Shown here piece after piece: positions 42,912 through 52,880 of a stretch of 64,000 bases of DNA (positions are counted from its first letter, which is position 1; each line of letters begins with the position of its first letter). A program made the translations under genes and the position numbers. The notes under the pieces are model-generated. The model made no database searches. It was not told where the DNA came from and worked only from the letters and a program-made list of their open reading frames with translations. Origin of the DNA: Nocardia aurantia (GTDB taxonomy: Bacteria; Actinomycetota; Actinomycetes; Mycobacteriales; Mycobacteriaceae); contig NZ_WEGI01000005.1 of NCBI RefSeq assembly GCF_009604425.1, positions 1 through 64,000 of the forward strand, read 5' to 3'.

Positions 42912-43559
42912 ATGGCCGTCGAACAGCCCGCGCCGGAGCCGTCACCGCAAACCCCGGCCGATCCGAGCCCGCCGCCCGACCCCCGCAACGACACCCTGCG
43001 CGGCGCACGCGCCGCGACCCTGACCGCGATACTGGTCGCCATCATCTCCAGCGTCGTCGCCGCGGGTTCGGCCGTCTATGTCAGTGTCCACGGCGCCGAC
43101 CGCTCGGAGCACCAGGCTCTTGCCGAAGCGATCCACTCCGACCGCGAGAAGATCTACAGCGCTTACCTGGCCTCGTATTTCGACGTCCTGAAAGAAATCA
43201 GCACCCTACAGGGCCACCTCCGGGTAGGCCTGCCCCACGAAACGGTAGCCACCCGATATCAGGCCTTCGTCGACCGATCCGTGGAGTTCTACGCGGCCTC
43301 CACCATGCTCATGCTGGTGGCGAGCGAGGAAGTGATCGACCCCGTGGCCAAAATCTCCTCCGCATTCCTGGAATTCGTCACACGCTACAGCGATTTCGCC
43401 CTGAAATACCTCGCCCCCAACGCCCCCGGCGCCGACGACCCAACGGGCTGGGCGCAGGACTCCGCCGCCCTGTCCACCGTCATCGCCGGCGTTCTGACGA
43501 AACAACAGGACCTGATCACGCCCCTGCTGCTCCAGGGCCGCGCCGACCTGGGCCGTTAG
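42912..43559 (+). CDS. Hypothetical single-pass membrane protein
   Basis: A 215-residue protein of unknown function. The N-terminal ~35 residues are Pro-rich and cytosolic, followed by one hydrophobic span ('TAILVAIISSVVAAGSAVYV', about residues 39-58) and an extracellular helical domain of about 150 residues with likely coiled-coil segments ('AEAIHSDREKIYSAYLASYF'). The look is of an actinobacterial membrane-anchored helical protein, perhaps a chemosensory-like or envelope protein; no function can be assigned. GGAG precedes ATG 42912. It ends before a strong hairpin shared with the tRNA. Confidence 0.7.
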   Translation: MAVEQPAPEPSPQTPADPSPPPDPRNDTLRGARAATLTAILVAIISSVVAAGSAVYVSVHGADRSEHQALAEAIHSDREKIYSAYLASYFDVLKEISTLQGHLRVGLPHETVATRYQAFVDRSVEFYAASTMLMLVASEEVIDPVAKISSAFLEFVTRYSDFALKYLAPNAPGADDPTGWAQDSAALSTVIAGVLTKQQDLITPLLLQGRADLGR

Positions 43560-43575
43560 CCCGGCGGAAACGACT

Positions 43576-43607
43576 CGGCCCGGGGCTGCGTGCGCAGTCC
43601 CGGGCCG
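43576..43607. terminator. Hairpin downstream of tRNA-Ser
   Basis: CGGCCCGGG (43576-43584) pairs with CCCGGGCCG (43599-43607), extended inward by a G-U and CTGCG/CGCAG pairing. It lies just past the tRNA 3' end on the minus strand and just past the stop of the convergent hypothetical gene, so it can terminate both. Confidence 0.7.
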
Positions 43608-43614
43608 GTCTCGG

Positions 43615-43699
43615 CGGAGGATAGGGGATTTGAACCCCTGAGGGCGTTAACCCAACCCGCGTTCCAGGCGAGCGCCATAGGCCACTAGGCGAATCCTCC
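43615..43699 (-). tRNA. tRNA-Ser (anticodon GGA)
   Basis: An 85-base class II tRNA reading UCC/UCU serine codons. The acceptor stem GGAGGAT/ATCCTCC pairs 43693-43699 with 43616-43622. The anticodon stem CTCGC/GCGGG encloses loop CTGGAAC with anticodon GGA at 43663-43665. The long variable arm and the T-arm GGGGTTCAAATCCCC are intact. CCA is not encoded. Confidence 0.95.
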
Positions 43700-43762
43700 G
43701 TCGAGCAATATACCGGTTGACCCCCGGTTCTCGGCAAATGGGCCGGTCGGCGGGGGTGGGGA

Positions 43763-44734
43763 CTACTTGTGGAGGGTGGTGAAGATCTTCTTCAGCTGGT
43801 CGGTGCAGGTGTTGGCGACCGTGGTGGTGTTGAGGCTGCCCGGGTCGGAATGGACGCGGAGTTCGACCTTGGCCGAGAGGTTGGAGTCCAGGGCCGCGCA
43901 GGTGTAGTCGAGGACCACGAAGGACGAGTAGTTGGTCTGTTCGGAGGCGTAGTAGGCCTGCTGGCCGATACCGGTCAGGGCGCCGGAGGAGCGACCGGAG
44001 CCGGTGGTGCGGGTATCCGAATCGTGCCAGGAGTTGTACTGCGGCGGGCCGTAGTCGCTGGCGAAGGTGGCGCCGGCGCTCAGGGTGGCGTCGTTGCTGC
44101 CGTATTTGCCGGCGCCGCTGTAGCGGGCGGAGCAGTTCAGGGAGCCGCCGTCGTAGCTGGTGGGCTGGCGTTCGGTGTGTTCGGGAGAGCCGGCGGTGGG
44201 GGCCCATTTCTGCAGGACGGTCGGGTCGACCATGGCGCAGGCGTTGTTGTTGGCCTTGGTGATGACGTAGTTGCCGTCGTGTTTGCCACCGGAGCCGCCG
44301 ATGGCGGCGGAGCCGGATTTGTGGCCGAGTGCCACCAGGCCGACCACGCCGGCCACGATCAGCAGGATCACCACCGCGACCACGGCGATGATCACGCCGT
44401 TGTTGCTCTTCTTCGGCGGCATGGCGCCGTAGTGCGGCATGGGGGCGCCGTATTGGGGCATCGCGCCGTATTGCGGCGGCGGGGGCGGGACCGTGCCGAA
44501 CTGCTGTGCCGGGTAGGCCGGCTGCTGGGGGTAGCCGGGCTGGGAATAGGGCGGCGGCGGCGCGCTCGGGTAGGCCGGTGGCGGCGCCTGGAAGCCGCCG
44601 AGCACGGTCGGTTCGGTGCCGGTGACCGGAGCTCCCGGGGTGCTGCCGGCGGGCGGGGTCGACCACCATTGCACGGTTTCGTTGGGGTTCCCGTCGCCGG
44701 GATTTCCGTCCTGCGGCGGGTTGCTGCGTGTCAC
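43763..44734 (-). CDS. Pro-rich single-pass membrane protein with extracellular domain
   Basis: A 323-residue protein starting at GTG 44734 behind GGGAGGAA. Residues 1-108 are a Pro/Gly/Tyr/Gln-rich cytosolic tract ('PPPPPQYGAMPQYGAPMP'), residues 113-137 are a membrane span ('GVIIAVVAVVILLIVAGVVG') and about 180 residues follow outside. The outer domain has four cysteines ('NACAMVD', 'LNCSARY', 'DYTCAALD', 'ANTCTDQL') and ends 'KKIFTTLHK'. It resembles secreted DUF3558-like domains of mycobacteria and Nocardia, which is an inference. No operon partner; it is divergent from the SRP RNA. Confidence 0.8.
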   Translation of the reverse strand: MTRSNPPQDGNPGDGNPNETVQWWSTPPAGSTPGAPVTGTEPTVLGGFQAPPPAYPSAPPPPYSQPGYPQQPAYPAQQFGTVPPPPPQYGAMPQYGAPMPHYGAMPPKKSNNGVIIAVVAVVILLIVAGVVGLVALGHKSGSAAIGGSGGKHDGNYVITKANNNACAMVDPTVLQKWAPTAGSPEHTERQPTSYDGGSLNCSARYSGAGKYGSNDATLSAGATFASDYGPPQYNSWHDSDTRTTGSGRSSGALTGIGQQAYYASEQTNYSSFVVLDYTCAALDSNLSAKVELRVHSDPGSLNTTTVANTCTDQLKKIFTTLHK

Positions 44735-44919
44735 TTGCTCGGTTCCTCCCCGGTCGAAACGCGGTGCTCCGCGACGAATCTGTCGAAAAAGCGGATTTCC
44801 GCGGCGAACTTCGCTGCGATCGTAACCAGTACGAGGACATACGTCTCGGGCTCGACCCCCCGCTCGTGGTCGTGATCGGCCGTGCGGAAGGCACCCTCCG
44901 GACGCTGCTACACTGGCCG

Positions 44920-45012
44920 ACGGATCCCGCGCGGCGAGCATCCTGTGAATCCCCCCAGGGCCGGAAGGCAGCAAGGGTCAACGGGCTCTGCCGGGTGCGC
45001 GGGGTCCCCTTA
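44920..45012 (+). ncRNA. ffs: Small SRP RNA (4.5S)
   Basis: The signal recognition particle RNA that binds Ffh in protein targeting. The universal apical motif CAGGGCCGGAAGGCAGCA (44957-44974) is intact. Ends pair as GGATCCCGCGC (44922-44932) with GCGCGGGGTCC (44997-45007). A TACACT -10 element at 44909-44914 fits a start near 44920, and TTATTTTT after the stem (45010-45017) is a likely terminator tail. The rest of the 44735-45178 gap shows no gene. Confidence 0.93.
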
Positions 45013-45112
45013 TTTTTCCGCCGCGGTAGGGGTGCGGCGCTCGGGCCCGCCCGGCATCTCCGCCGCACAGCGGCCCGACATCTCCGTCGCGGGGGCCCGG
45101 ACCGGCGAGTAA

Positions 45113-46465
<1,353 letters not shown>

Positions 46466-46472
46466 CATCCGA

Positions 46473-46510
46473 ACGGCCCGCCGGTTTCTCATCGCGAGCC
46501 GGCGGGCCGT
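46473..46510. terminator. 12-bp hairpin between convergent genes
   Basis: ACGGCCCGCCGG (46473-46484) and CCGGCGGGCCGT (46499-46510) pair perfectly across a 14-base loop. It lies between the aminotransferase and the convergent methyltransferase gene and probably serves both. Confidence 0.7.
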
Positions 46511-46524
46511 GTCGGCGGTACGGA

Positions 46525-47412
46525 CTACTCCGGTTTGTGGGCGAGCACCGCGAAGACGGTCACCGACAGATGGATGTCGCCGGTGCGGGCGCCCATCGCC
46601 AGATCGGTCAGCAGCCGCTCGCGCTGCGGTTCGGTGATTGCGCCGCGGGCGACCGCCATCGCGGAGATCCGGCCGACCAGCGCGCCGGCGCCGGCACTCG
46701 GATCCTGGACCAGCGCATGCGAGGCCACCTCGTCGACGACCAGGCCCGCCTGGGTGAGCAACCCGGACAACCGGCGGCCGGAGAACGGCTGGGTGGTGCT
46801 CGCGATCAGCGTCTCGACCACCTCGTGCACGACGTGCCGGTCGCCCGGGTGCACGATCGCGGTGCCCCAGTCGCTGTCCATCAGCACGACCCGCCCACCG
46901 GGGCGCAGCACCCGCGCGATCTCCGCGGTGGCCCGGGCGGGGGCCGTCAGATGCTGGAACACGCGCTCGCACAGGGCGACATCGACGGAGTCCGTGCCGA
47001 AGGGCAGTCCGTAGGCGTCGCCGGAGACGAAACGCGCGGCCGAACCCGCCTGTGCCGCACGGCGTTCCGCGGCCAGACGCAGATCCGGATCCGGTTCCAC
47101 GCCGATCGCGGCGCCGGTCGGGCCGACCGCGCCGGCGAATGCCAGTACCTCCGAACCGGTTCCGGAGCCGATGTCGACGGCGCTCTCGCCCGGTGCGGCG
47201 GCGAGGGCCTCGTGGGCCCAGGTCCGGAGCCGGTGGATGCCGGGGAGGGTCGCCCGCAGGTCGCGGACGTCGACGAGCTGGTCGTAACCCTCTCGGTCGA
47301 AGTGGTCCGGACGCAGGCCGGGAAACGAGGTGCTGGAGGTGGGCGCCATGGATGTGACCGTTCTGTCTTTCGGCACCGTTGCCACGGGGGGTGTAGCCAG
47401 AGTGTCAGGCAT
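46525..47412 (-). CDS. Class I SAM-dependent methyltransferase
   Basis: A 295-residue cytosolic methyltransferase. Motif I is 'AVDIGSGTGSEVLAF', followed by 'GVEPDPDLRLAAERR' (acidic residue after strand 2 that binds SAM ribose) and 'VLRPGGRVVLMDSDWGT'. The pattern matches the UbiE/COQ5-like small-molecule group. ATG 47412 gives the full frame, while ATG 47349 ('MAPTSSTSF') would remove 21 residues without family similarity. The acceptor substrate is unknown, and the neighbours give no pathway. Confidence 0.88.
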   Translation of the reverse strand: MPDTLATPPVATVPKDRTVTSMAPTSSTSFPGLRPDHFDREGYDQLVDVRDLRATLPGIHRLRTWAHEALAAAPGESAVDIGSGTGSEVLAFAGAVGPTGAAIGVEPDPDLRLAAERRAAQAGSAARFVSGDAYGLPFGTDSVDVALCERVFQHLTAPARATAEIARVLRPGGRVVLMDSDWGTAIVHPGDRHVVHEVVETLIASTTQPFSGRRLSGLLTQAGLVVDEVASHALVQDPSAGAGALVGRISAMAVARGAITEPQRERLLTDLAMGARTGDIHLSVTVFAVLAHKPE

Positions 47413-47438
47413 GGGCCCACCCTACGCGCGCCCGCATG

Positions 47439-48959
47439 CTACCCGCCGGTTCGACTGTGGTATGGGTCACGCGGCGCGGCGGCGAGCGCGACCACCCGGG
47501 TCAGCGCGGTGTCCAGCGCCGCGGCGTAGTCGTCCAGGTCGGGCAGCGCGTCCGGATCGGCGTGCAGCGACACCGTGATCGTGTCACCGAGACCGTGCAC
47601 GCCGTGCGTCAGGTGCATGACCGCGCCCAGGGCCGGGAAACCGGCGGTGAACCGGACCGGCGCGCCCGCACAGGTCAGATCCGCCGCGCCGCGATGGACG
47701 CTGGAGACGACGGTGTGCGCGGACAGCTTCGCCGGGACCGTGCCGAGCGGGAAGGCGGCGATGTCGCGGCGCAGAACCGGTGCCGGGAGCGCGGCGGTGG
47801 CCCGATCGGGTGCGCGGAGCAGCGGATGAGCGGCCCGGATCCGGCGGGCCGCGAGCGTGGCGGCGATCAGCTCGGTGCGCCGGTGCGGATCGTTTTCGTC
47901 GCAGTGCAATTCGACGGCGACATCCCGATAGTTGTTGCGCTGCAACGCGTTCGATGCGGGCAGCGCCACGGACACCTGAGCGGCGAGCTCCCCCGGCGCC
48001 TCGCCGCGTCCGGCCAGGTAGGCAGGCAGAGCCTCCGCGATCGCGGCCAGCACCAGCGCGGTCACCGTGCGGCCGGGTACCCGCAGGTCGGCACGGACCA
48101 GCATCCGCACCGCGTGCCGCGCCGGAGCCGGCGGCCGGTTCAGCACCGTCGGCGCGAATTCTCCACCCGGCGGCGGTATTTCGCCTCGCGCCGTCCGCTC
48201 GGCCAGCTCCCGGCGAGCCCGTTCGGCGGCGATGCCACGAACGACGGTGCGCGCCACGCCGACAGGCAGCGCCGCCAGCGCTCTCCCCTCGATCGCCCAC
48301 CCGGCGAGGTCACGGCCCCGCACGGCGACCACGGCCGATGCACGCCCGAACCACGTGCCGCCGAAGCCCGTCGCACTCCTCCGTACATCGAGCCGACGCC
48401 GGCCGACCCCGGCACCGGTCGGCACGGTGTCCGGGCTTCCGACTTCGCTCGCCGCACTCCGGTCCTCGACGACCGAACCGTCATCCGACCCGGTGTCGGC
48501 CGAACCGAATACCGCGCGGGCGATCTCGGCGGCGCGGCGGCCGTCGGCGAGTGCGTGGGAGAGTTGCAGGACCACGACCAGCGCCGGGCCGTCACCACCG
48601 GGGGCGCCGGTCACGTGCCGGAACAGGTGCAGCCGCCAGGCCTGCCGCTCGGCGGCCACTCCGTCGGCGAGCAAATCGCTGAGCGCTGCGCCGACCGAGG
48701 TCCAATCGGATTGCGGCAGTGGATGTTCGGCGATCTGTTCGGCGGCGATCCCGCACGGCACCCAGCGCGGATAGGCGAAGCGGTACTCGCGCAGCCGGAT
48801 TCGCAGGTCGGCGACGGCCGCGCAGCGGGCGAGCAGGGTGGCGCGCAGCGTGTCCGGGGTGCAGCCGGGTTCGTCGAAGCAGTACAGCAGGAACAGGTCG
48901 TTGCGGGCCCGCCGGGACAGCCAGTGGCGGATCGCGTCCGAGGGGGCGAGCGTGGGCAT
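47439..48959 (-). CDS. WS/DGAT-like acyltransferase
   Basis: A 506-residue protein related to wax ester synthase/acyl-CoA:diacylglycerol acyltransferases, which make storage lipids in Nocardia and mycobacteria. The condensing active site is seen as 'LQLSHALADGRRAAEI', i.e. xHxxxDG with the first His of the usual HHxxxDG replaced by Ser. 'LPASNALQRNNYRDVAVEL' matches the conserved C-terminal domain region. ATG 48959 ('MPTLAPSDAIRHWL') fits the family N-terminus ('SPxDxxF/W'). The single-His motif occurs in divergent members, so activity in lipid synthesis is likely but not assured. It is divergent from qcrB. Confidence 0.82.
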   Translation of the reverse strand: MPTLAPSDAIRHWLSRRARNDLFLLYCFDEPGCTPDTLRATLLARCAAVADLRIRLREYRFAYPRWVPCGIAAEQIAEHPLPQSDWTSVGAALSDLLADGVAAERQAWRLHLFRHVTGAPGGDGPALVVVLQLSHALADGRRAAEIARAVFGSADTGSDDGSVVEDRSAASEVGSPDTVPTGAGVGRRRLDVRRSATGFGGTWFGRASAVVAVRGRDLAGWAIEGRALAALPVGVARTVVRGIAAERARRELAERTARGEIPPPGGEFAPTVLNRPPAPARHAVRMLVRADLRVPGRTVTALVLAAIAEALPAYLAGRGEAPGELAAQVSVALPASNALQRNNYRDVAVELHCDENDPHRRTELIAATLAARRIRAAHPLLRAPDRATAALPAPVLRRDIAAFPLGTVPAKLSAHTVVSSVHRGAADLTCAGAPVRFTAGFPALGAVMHLTHGVHGLGDTITVSLHADPDALPDLDDYAAALDTALTRVVALAAAPRDPYHSRTGG

Positions 48960-49097
48960 GCCGCCGACGATAGCCACCACATTCGGAGTGCGCGATTCGC
49001 CTCGGCTGCCGGGGCCCGCGAAACCCATCGCTCCCGGTCACGATGAGTGCTACGCTCTGTAGTAGAAGATTTCCACGCTCTCGAGTGGGTGACTGCC

Positions 49098-50735
49098 ATG
49101 GCAGTATCAGAGGTCATCGCCCGCAGTCTCGCCGGACAGGCGGACTCCGCGGACCAGCGCTACCGGGCGGCGAATTTCGCCAAACGATCCATCAACAAGG
49201 TCTTTCCGACGCACTGGTCGTTCCTGCTCGGCGAGATCGCGCTCTACAGTTTCGTCATCCTGATCCTGTCCGGGATCTATCTGACGCTGTTCTTCGACCC
49301 CTCGATGTCCGAGGTGGTCTACGACGGCGCCTACCAGCCGTTACGCGGCGTCGGCATGTCGCGGGCCTACGAGACGGCGCTGAACATCAGCTTCGAGGTG
49401 CGCGGCGGGTTGTTCGTGCGGCAGGTACACCATTGGGCCGCACTGCTGTTCGCGACGTCGATGGTCGTGCACCTGTGCCGGATCTTCTTCACCGGCGCCT
49501 TCCGCAAACCGCGCGAGGCGAATTGGGTGATCGGCTCGGTACTGCTGATCATCGCGATGTTCGAGGGGTTCTTCGGCTACTCGCTGCCCGACGACCTGCT
49601 GTCCGGCACGGGCCTGCGCGCCGCGTTCGCGGGTATCACGCTCGGCACCCCGGTGGTCGGCACCTGGTTGCACTGGCTGATGTTCGGCGGCGACTTCCCC
49701 GGCACGATCATCATCCCGCGGCTGTACATCGCCCATGTACTGCTGTTCCCGGGCATCATGGTGGCGCTGGTGGCCGCGCACATCGCGCTGGTCTGGTACC
49801 AGAAACACACCCAGTTCCCGGGGCCGGCACGCACGGAGCGGAACGTGGTCGGCACCCGCATCGTGCCGGTGTTCGCCTTCGACCAGGGCGCGTTCTTCAT
49901 GCTGACCCTCGGCGTACTCGCGTTCATGGGCGGCCTGCTGCAGATCAATCCGATCTGGAACCTGGGTCCGTACAACCCCGCTCAGGTCTCGGCCGGTACC
50001 CAGCCGGACTTCTACCTGATGTGGACCGACGGATTCCTGCGACTGTTCCCGGCCTGGGAGCTCTACCTGTTCGGGCATACCGTGCCCGGCTCGTTCGCGG
50101 TGGCGATCCTGATGCCGCTGCTGTTCGGGCTGTTGATCGGCTACCCGTGGATCGAGAAGCGGCTCACCCGGGACCGCGCGGCGCACAATCTGCTGCAGCG
50201 GCCACGCGATGCGCCCGTGCGCACGGCGATCGGCGCGATGGCGCTGGCCTTCTACGCCGTCCTGACGCTGGCCTGCGTCAACGACATCATCGCGCTGAAG
50301 TTCGACATTTCGCTGAACGCGACGACCTGGATCTTCCGGATCGGATTGCTGGTGGTACCCCCACTGGCCTATTTCGCCGCCTATCGACTGTGCCTCGCCC
50401 TGCAGCGTTCCGATCGGGCGGTGCTGGCGCACGGCATCGAAACCGGGATCATCCGGCGGTTGCCGGACGGCGAATACCTCGAGTTGCATCAGCCGCTGGG
50501 GCCGGTCGATGAACGCGGCCACGCTATTCCGCTGGCATACCGGGGCGCGGCGATCCCGAAGAAGATGAACGAACTGGGACTGTCCGGTAAACCGGGCAGC
50601 GGGAGCTTCTTCCGGGCCGATCCGGAGCCGGAAATCGAGCTGCTGCAGGGTAATGCACATACACAGGAATCTCGCAGGCTCGCGGTGCTGCGGCGAGCGC
50701 AGGAAATGACGGCCGATGATCCGGCCGAAAATTGA
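49098..50735 (+). CDS. qcrB: Cytochrome b subunit of bc1 complex (solitary QcrB)
   Basis: A 545-residue membrane protein matching actinobacterial QcrB in length and in nearly every landmark: '[20 protein letters not shown]', heme-ligand His pairs in '[19 protein letters not shown]' and '[23 protein letters not shown]' region, the quinol-site '[10 protein letters not shown]' in place of PEWY, and the soluble C-terminal tail '[18 protein letters not shown]'. It carries electrons from menaquinol toward cytochrome c within the III-IV supercomplex. Unlike the normal qcrCAB operon there is no qcrC, qcrA or ctaE here, so this is probably a second paralogue. ATG 49098 is chosen from the family N-terminus. 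Confidence 0.9.
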   Translation: MAVSEVIARSLAGQADSADQRYRAANFAKRSINKVFPTHWSFLLGEIALYSFVILILSGIYLTLFFDPSMSEVVYDGAYQPLRGVGMSRAYETALNISFEVRGGLFVRQVHHWAALLFATSMVVHLCRIFFTGAFRKPREANWVIGSVLLIIAMFEGFFGYSLPDDLLSGTGLRAAFAGITLGTPVVGTWLHWLMFGGDFPGTIIIPRLYIAHVLLFPGIMVALVAAHIALVWYQKHTQFPGPARTERNVVGTRIVPVFAFDQGAFFMLTLGVLAFMGGLLQINPIWNLGPYNPAQVSAGTQPDFYLMWTDGFLRLFPAWELYLFGHTVPGSFAVAILMPLLFGLLIGYPWIEKRLTRDRAAHNLLQRPRDAPVRTAIGAMALAFYAVLTLACVNDIIALKFDISLNATTWIFRIGLLVVPPLAYFAAYRLCLALQRSDRAVLAHGIETGIIRRLPDGEYLELHQPLGPVDERGHAIPLAYRGAAIPKKMNELGLSGKPGSGSFFRADPEPEIELLQGNAHTQESRRLAVLRRAQEMTADDPAEN

Positions 50736-50777
50736 GCACCCGGACTGAAACAATTGATAGAATCACGGAATATCGCG

Positions 50778-50809
50778 ACCGGCCCCGGGCCGGACAGCCC
50801 GGGGCCGGT
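50778..50809. terminator. 13-bp hairpin after qcrB
   Basis: ACCGGCCCCGGGC (50778-50790) pairs perfectly with GCCCGGGGCCGGT (50797-50809) across a six-base loop. It lies between qcrB and the convergent DUF397 gene. Confidence 0.75.
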
Positions 50810-50828
50810 GCCGCACGGCACGGGGGGC

Positions 50829-51038
50829 TCAGGCCCGGCCGAACATCCCGCCGGTCACCTCGGCGACGAAGGTGTCCCACTCGCCGGGGGTGAAGGCCAG
50901 GATCGGGCCACGACCACGGTCTTTGGTGTCGCGCACCGCGATATTGTCGTCGCCCAGAAAAGCGACCTCCACGCAGTTTCCGTCGGGACCACTGTATGAA
51001 CTCTTTCGCCACACAGCACTGGTCACGTCGACCTTCAC
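50829..51038 (-). CDS. DUF397 small protein
   Basis: A 69-residue protein of the DUF397 family, frequent in actinobacteria. It shows the family's 'WRKSSYSGPDGNCVEVAFL', 'IAVRDTKD' and 'FTPGEWDTFV' motifs in order. GTG 51038 is chosen because AAGGAG lies eight bases upstream; the frame stays open further up without support. DUF397 genes usually adjoin a helix-turn-helix regulator (as in Streptomyces developmental loci), but no such gene is visible here, so it may be an orphan. Function is unknown. Confidence 0.88.
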   Translation of the reverse strand: MKVDVTSAVWRKSSYSGPDGNCVEVAFLGDDNIAVRDTKDRGRGPILAFTPGEWDTFVAEVTGGMFGRA

Positions 51039-51442
51039 AGCTATAGCTCCTTCGCTACATCGAGAATACGAGTTTGCCCTGGCCAATCATTCGATCTTGT
51101 CCCCGGGGACTCCTGCCGAGCACCGGAATCCCGGGGATGCGCCATGGTGGTGGTGTGTGTACAACTGCCGCTCGCGACGGCCGCGCACATCCACCGGTTT
51201 TCACTTTGCGGAGTGTTGCCCGCCGTGTTGCACACTAGCAGGTTTTCACAGTCGCGCCAGGGACAGTTTTCGCGTTCACCGGCCGAAGATCCGGACATAT
51301 CCGGACCGCGATTGGTTTGCGGACAAATTGCTTATCTAAATACAAGATCGATACAGCGGAGCGTGGGTAATTGCCGGGTTCGCGCGCGCGAGTGGCTCGT
51401 ACCGGATATTCACGATCCGGCGCCGGCGGGCAGAATGGTCCG
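51039..51442. other. Gap, A/T-rich, no gene seen
   Basis: No convincing gene. The stretch is less GC-rich than the rest, especially 51313-51357 (ATTGCTTATCTAAATACAAG), which may hold promoters for the rightward DUF309-GluQ-RS gene. A frame on the minus strand covering 51041-51298 lacks coding bias and family similarity. It could be a remnant of the regulator usually paired with DUF397. Confidence 0.35.
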
Positions 51443-52822
51443 GTGAGCGAACGCGACCGAGACGACGCCGGGCATGCCCGGAATGCCCGGCCCCGCGACC
51501 GGCTCGGTCGCCCCCTGCCGCCGGGTAGCGTCGGCGTCCCCCGCATCCCGGAAGACCTCCAGCTAACCTCCCGGCAAACCTTGGACTACGCGCAGCGGCT
51601 GCTGGACGACGGCACCGCGTTCCACGCACACGAGGTCCTGGAGGCCGCGTGGAAGAACGGTCCGATTGCCGAGAAGATGCTGTGGCAGGGTCTGGCCCAG
51701 TACGCGGTCGGGCTGACCCATATCCAGCGGGGTAACCCGAAGGGAGCGCGGCTGCTGCTCGAGCGTGCCGTCGGCCGCCTGACCGCCGCCGAACCGGTTC
51801 CCTACGACATCGACGCCGCCGGCCTGATCGCCCGCGCGCGAGAGCTGCTGGCGGAACTCGCGGCCGGTCGGCTGCCCACGCAGTCGCGACTGCACCCGCC
51901 GCTGCGGCGGCCGGTCCCGGGGGCGGGGCGATTCGCCCCGAGCCCCTCGGGCGATCTGCATCTCGGCAATCTGCGTACCGCGCTGCTGGCATGGCTGTTC
52001 GCCCGGTCGACCGGGCGCGAATTCGGTATCCGGGTGGAGGATCTGGATCGGGACCGGTCCCGGCCCGAGATCGCCGAGCGGCAACTCGCCGACCTCGCCG
52101 CGATCGGGCTGGACTGGGACGGTCCGGTGGTGTGGCAGTCGCAACGGCTGTCGCGGCACCACGCCGCCACGGAACGACTGACCGCGGCCGGCCTCACCTA
52201 CGAATGTTATTGCACGCGAAAGGAGATTCAGCAGGCCGCGACCGCTCCGCACGGACCGCTGGGCGCCTATCCCGGAACCTGTCGCGAGCTGAGCGCGGCC
52301 GAACGGGCCGCCCGCAGCGCCGACGGCAGGCCGGCGGCGCTGCGATTGCGTTCGGAGGTCACCGAATTCGACATCATCGACGAAATACACGGGCACTATC
52401 GAGGTCTCGTGGACGATTTCGTGTTGCGTCGCGGAGACGGCACGCCCGCATACAATCTCGCGGTCGTCGTCGACGACAGCGAACAGGACTTCGATCACGT
52501 GGTGCGCGGCGACGACCTGCTACCCGCCACACCGCGGCAGGCCTATCTGGCGACCCTGCTCGGATTCGAGGTGCCCCGATACGCCCATGTCCCATTGGTT
52601 CTCAACAGCGAGGGCAAGCGATTGGCCAAACGGGACGGGGCCGTCACCCTCGCCGATCGGCTCGCCGCCGGCGAGACCGCCGAGCAGGTCACGGCGCTGC
52701 TGGCCGGCTCGATCGCGCCGGCCGCCCGCACCACAGCAGAGTTGCTCCGGACATTCGATCCGGAAACGTTGTCGCACTCGCCGTGGATATTGGAACCGAT
52801 CGGCTTGTTGCGACGCGGTTGA
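51443..52822 (+). CDS. gluQ: DUF309 domain fused to glutamyl-Q tRNA(Asp) synthetase
   Basis: A 459-residue protein starting at GTG 51443. Residues ~35-115 match DUF309 ('[20 protein letters not shown]', '[19 protein letters not shown]'). From ~162 it is a GluQ-RS: class I HIGH-like motif '[16 protein letters not shown]', zinc site with 'CYC' and 'YPGTC' as in E. coli YadB, and KMSKS-like 'KRLAKRDG'. There is no anticodon-binding domain, as expected. GluQ-RS attaches glutamate to the queuosine base at position 34 of tRNA-Asp. The fusion is unusual in my knowledge of the family; the role of DUF309 is unknown. It lies 1.6 kb before a queuosine-precursor transporter gene and 4.4 kb before tgt. 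Confidence 0.88.
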   Translation: MSERDRDDAGHARNARPRDRLGRPLPPGSVGVPRIPEDLQLTSRQTLDYAQRLLDDGTAFHAHEVLEAAWKNGPIAEKMLWQGLAQYAVGLTHIQRGNPKGARLLLERAVGRLTAAEPVPYDIDAAGLIARARELLAELAAGRLPTQSRLHPPLRRPVPGAGRFAPSPSGDLHLGNLRTALLAWLFARSTGREFGIRVEDLDRDRSRPEIAERQLADLAAIGLDWDGPVVWQSQRLSRHHAATERLTAAGLTYECYCTRKEIQQAATAPHGPLGAYPGTCRELSAAERAARSADGRPAALRLRSEVTEFDIIDEIHGHYRGLVDDFVLRRGDGTPAYNLAVVVDDSEQDFDHVVRGDDLLPATPRQAYLATLLGFEVPRYAHVPLVLNSEGKRLAKRDGAVTLADRLAAGETAEQVTALLAGSIAPAARTTAELLRTFDPETLSHSPWILEPIGLLRRG

Positions 52823-52880
52823 TATCCGTAACGTAGCCGGTCGATACCAGCACGTCCATTCAGCATCGAGGATTCCTGAT

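Noticed and set aside
51041..51298. Minus-strand frame upstream of DUF397 that could be the usual HTH partner.
   Set aside because: No helix-turn-helix pattern and poor codon bias.
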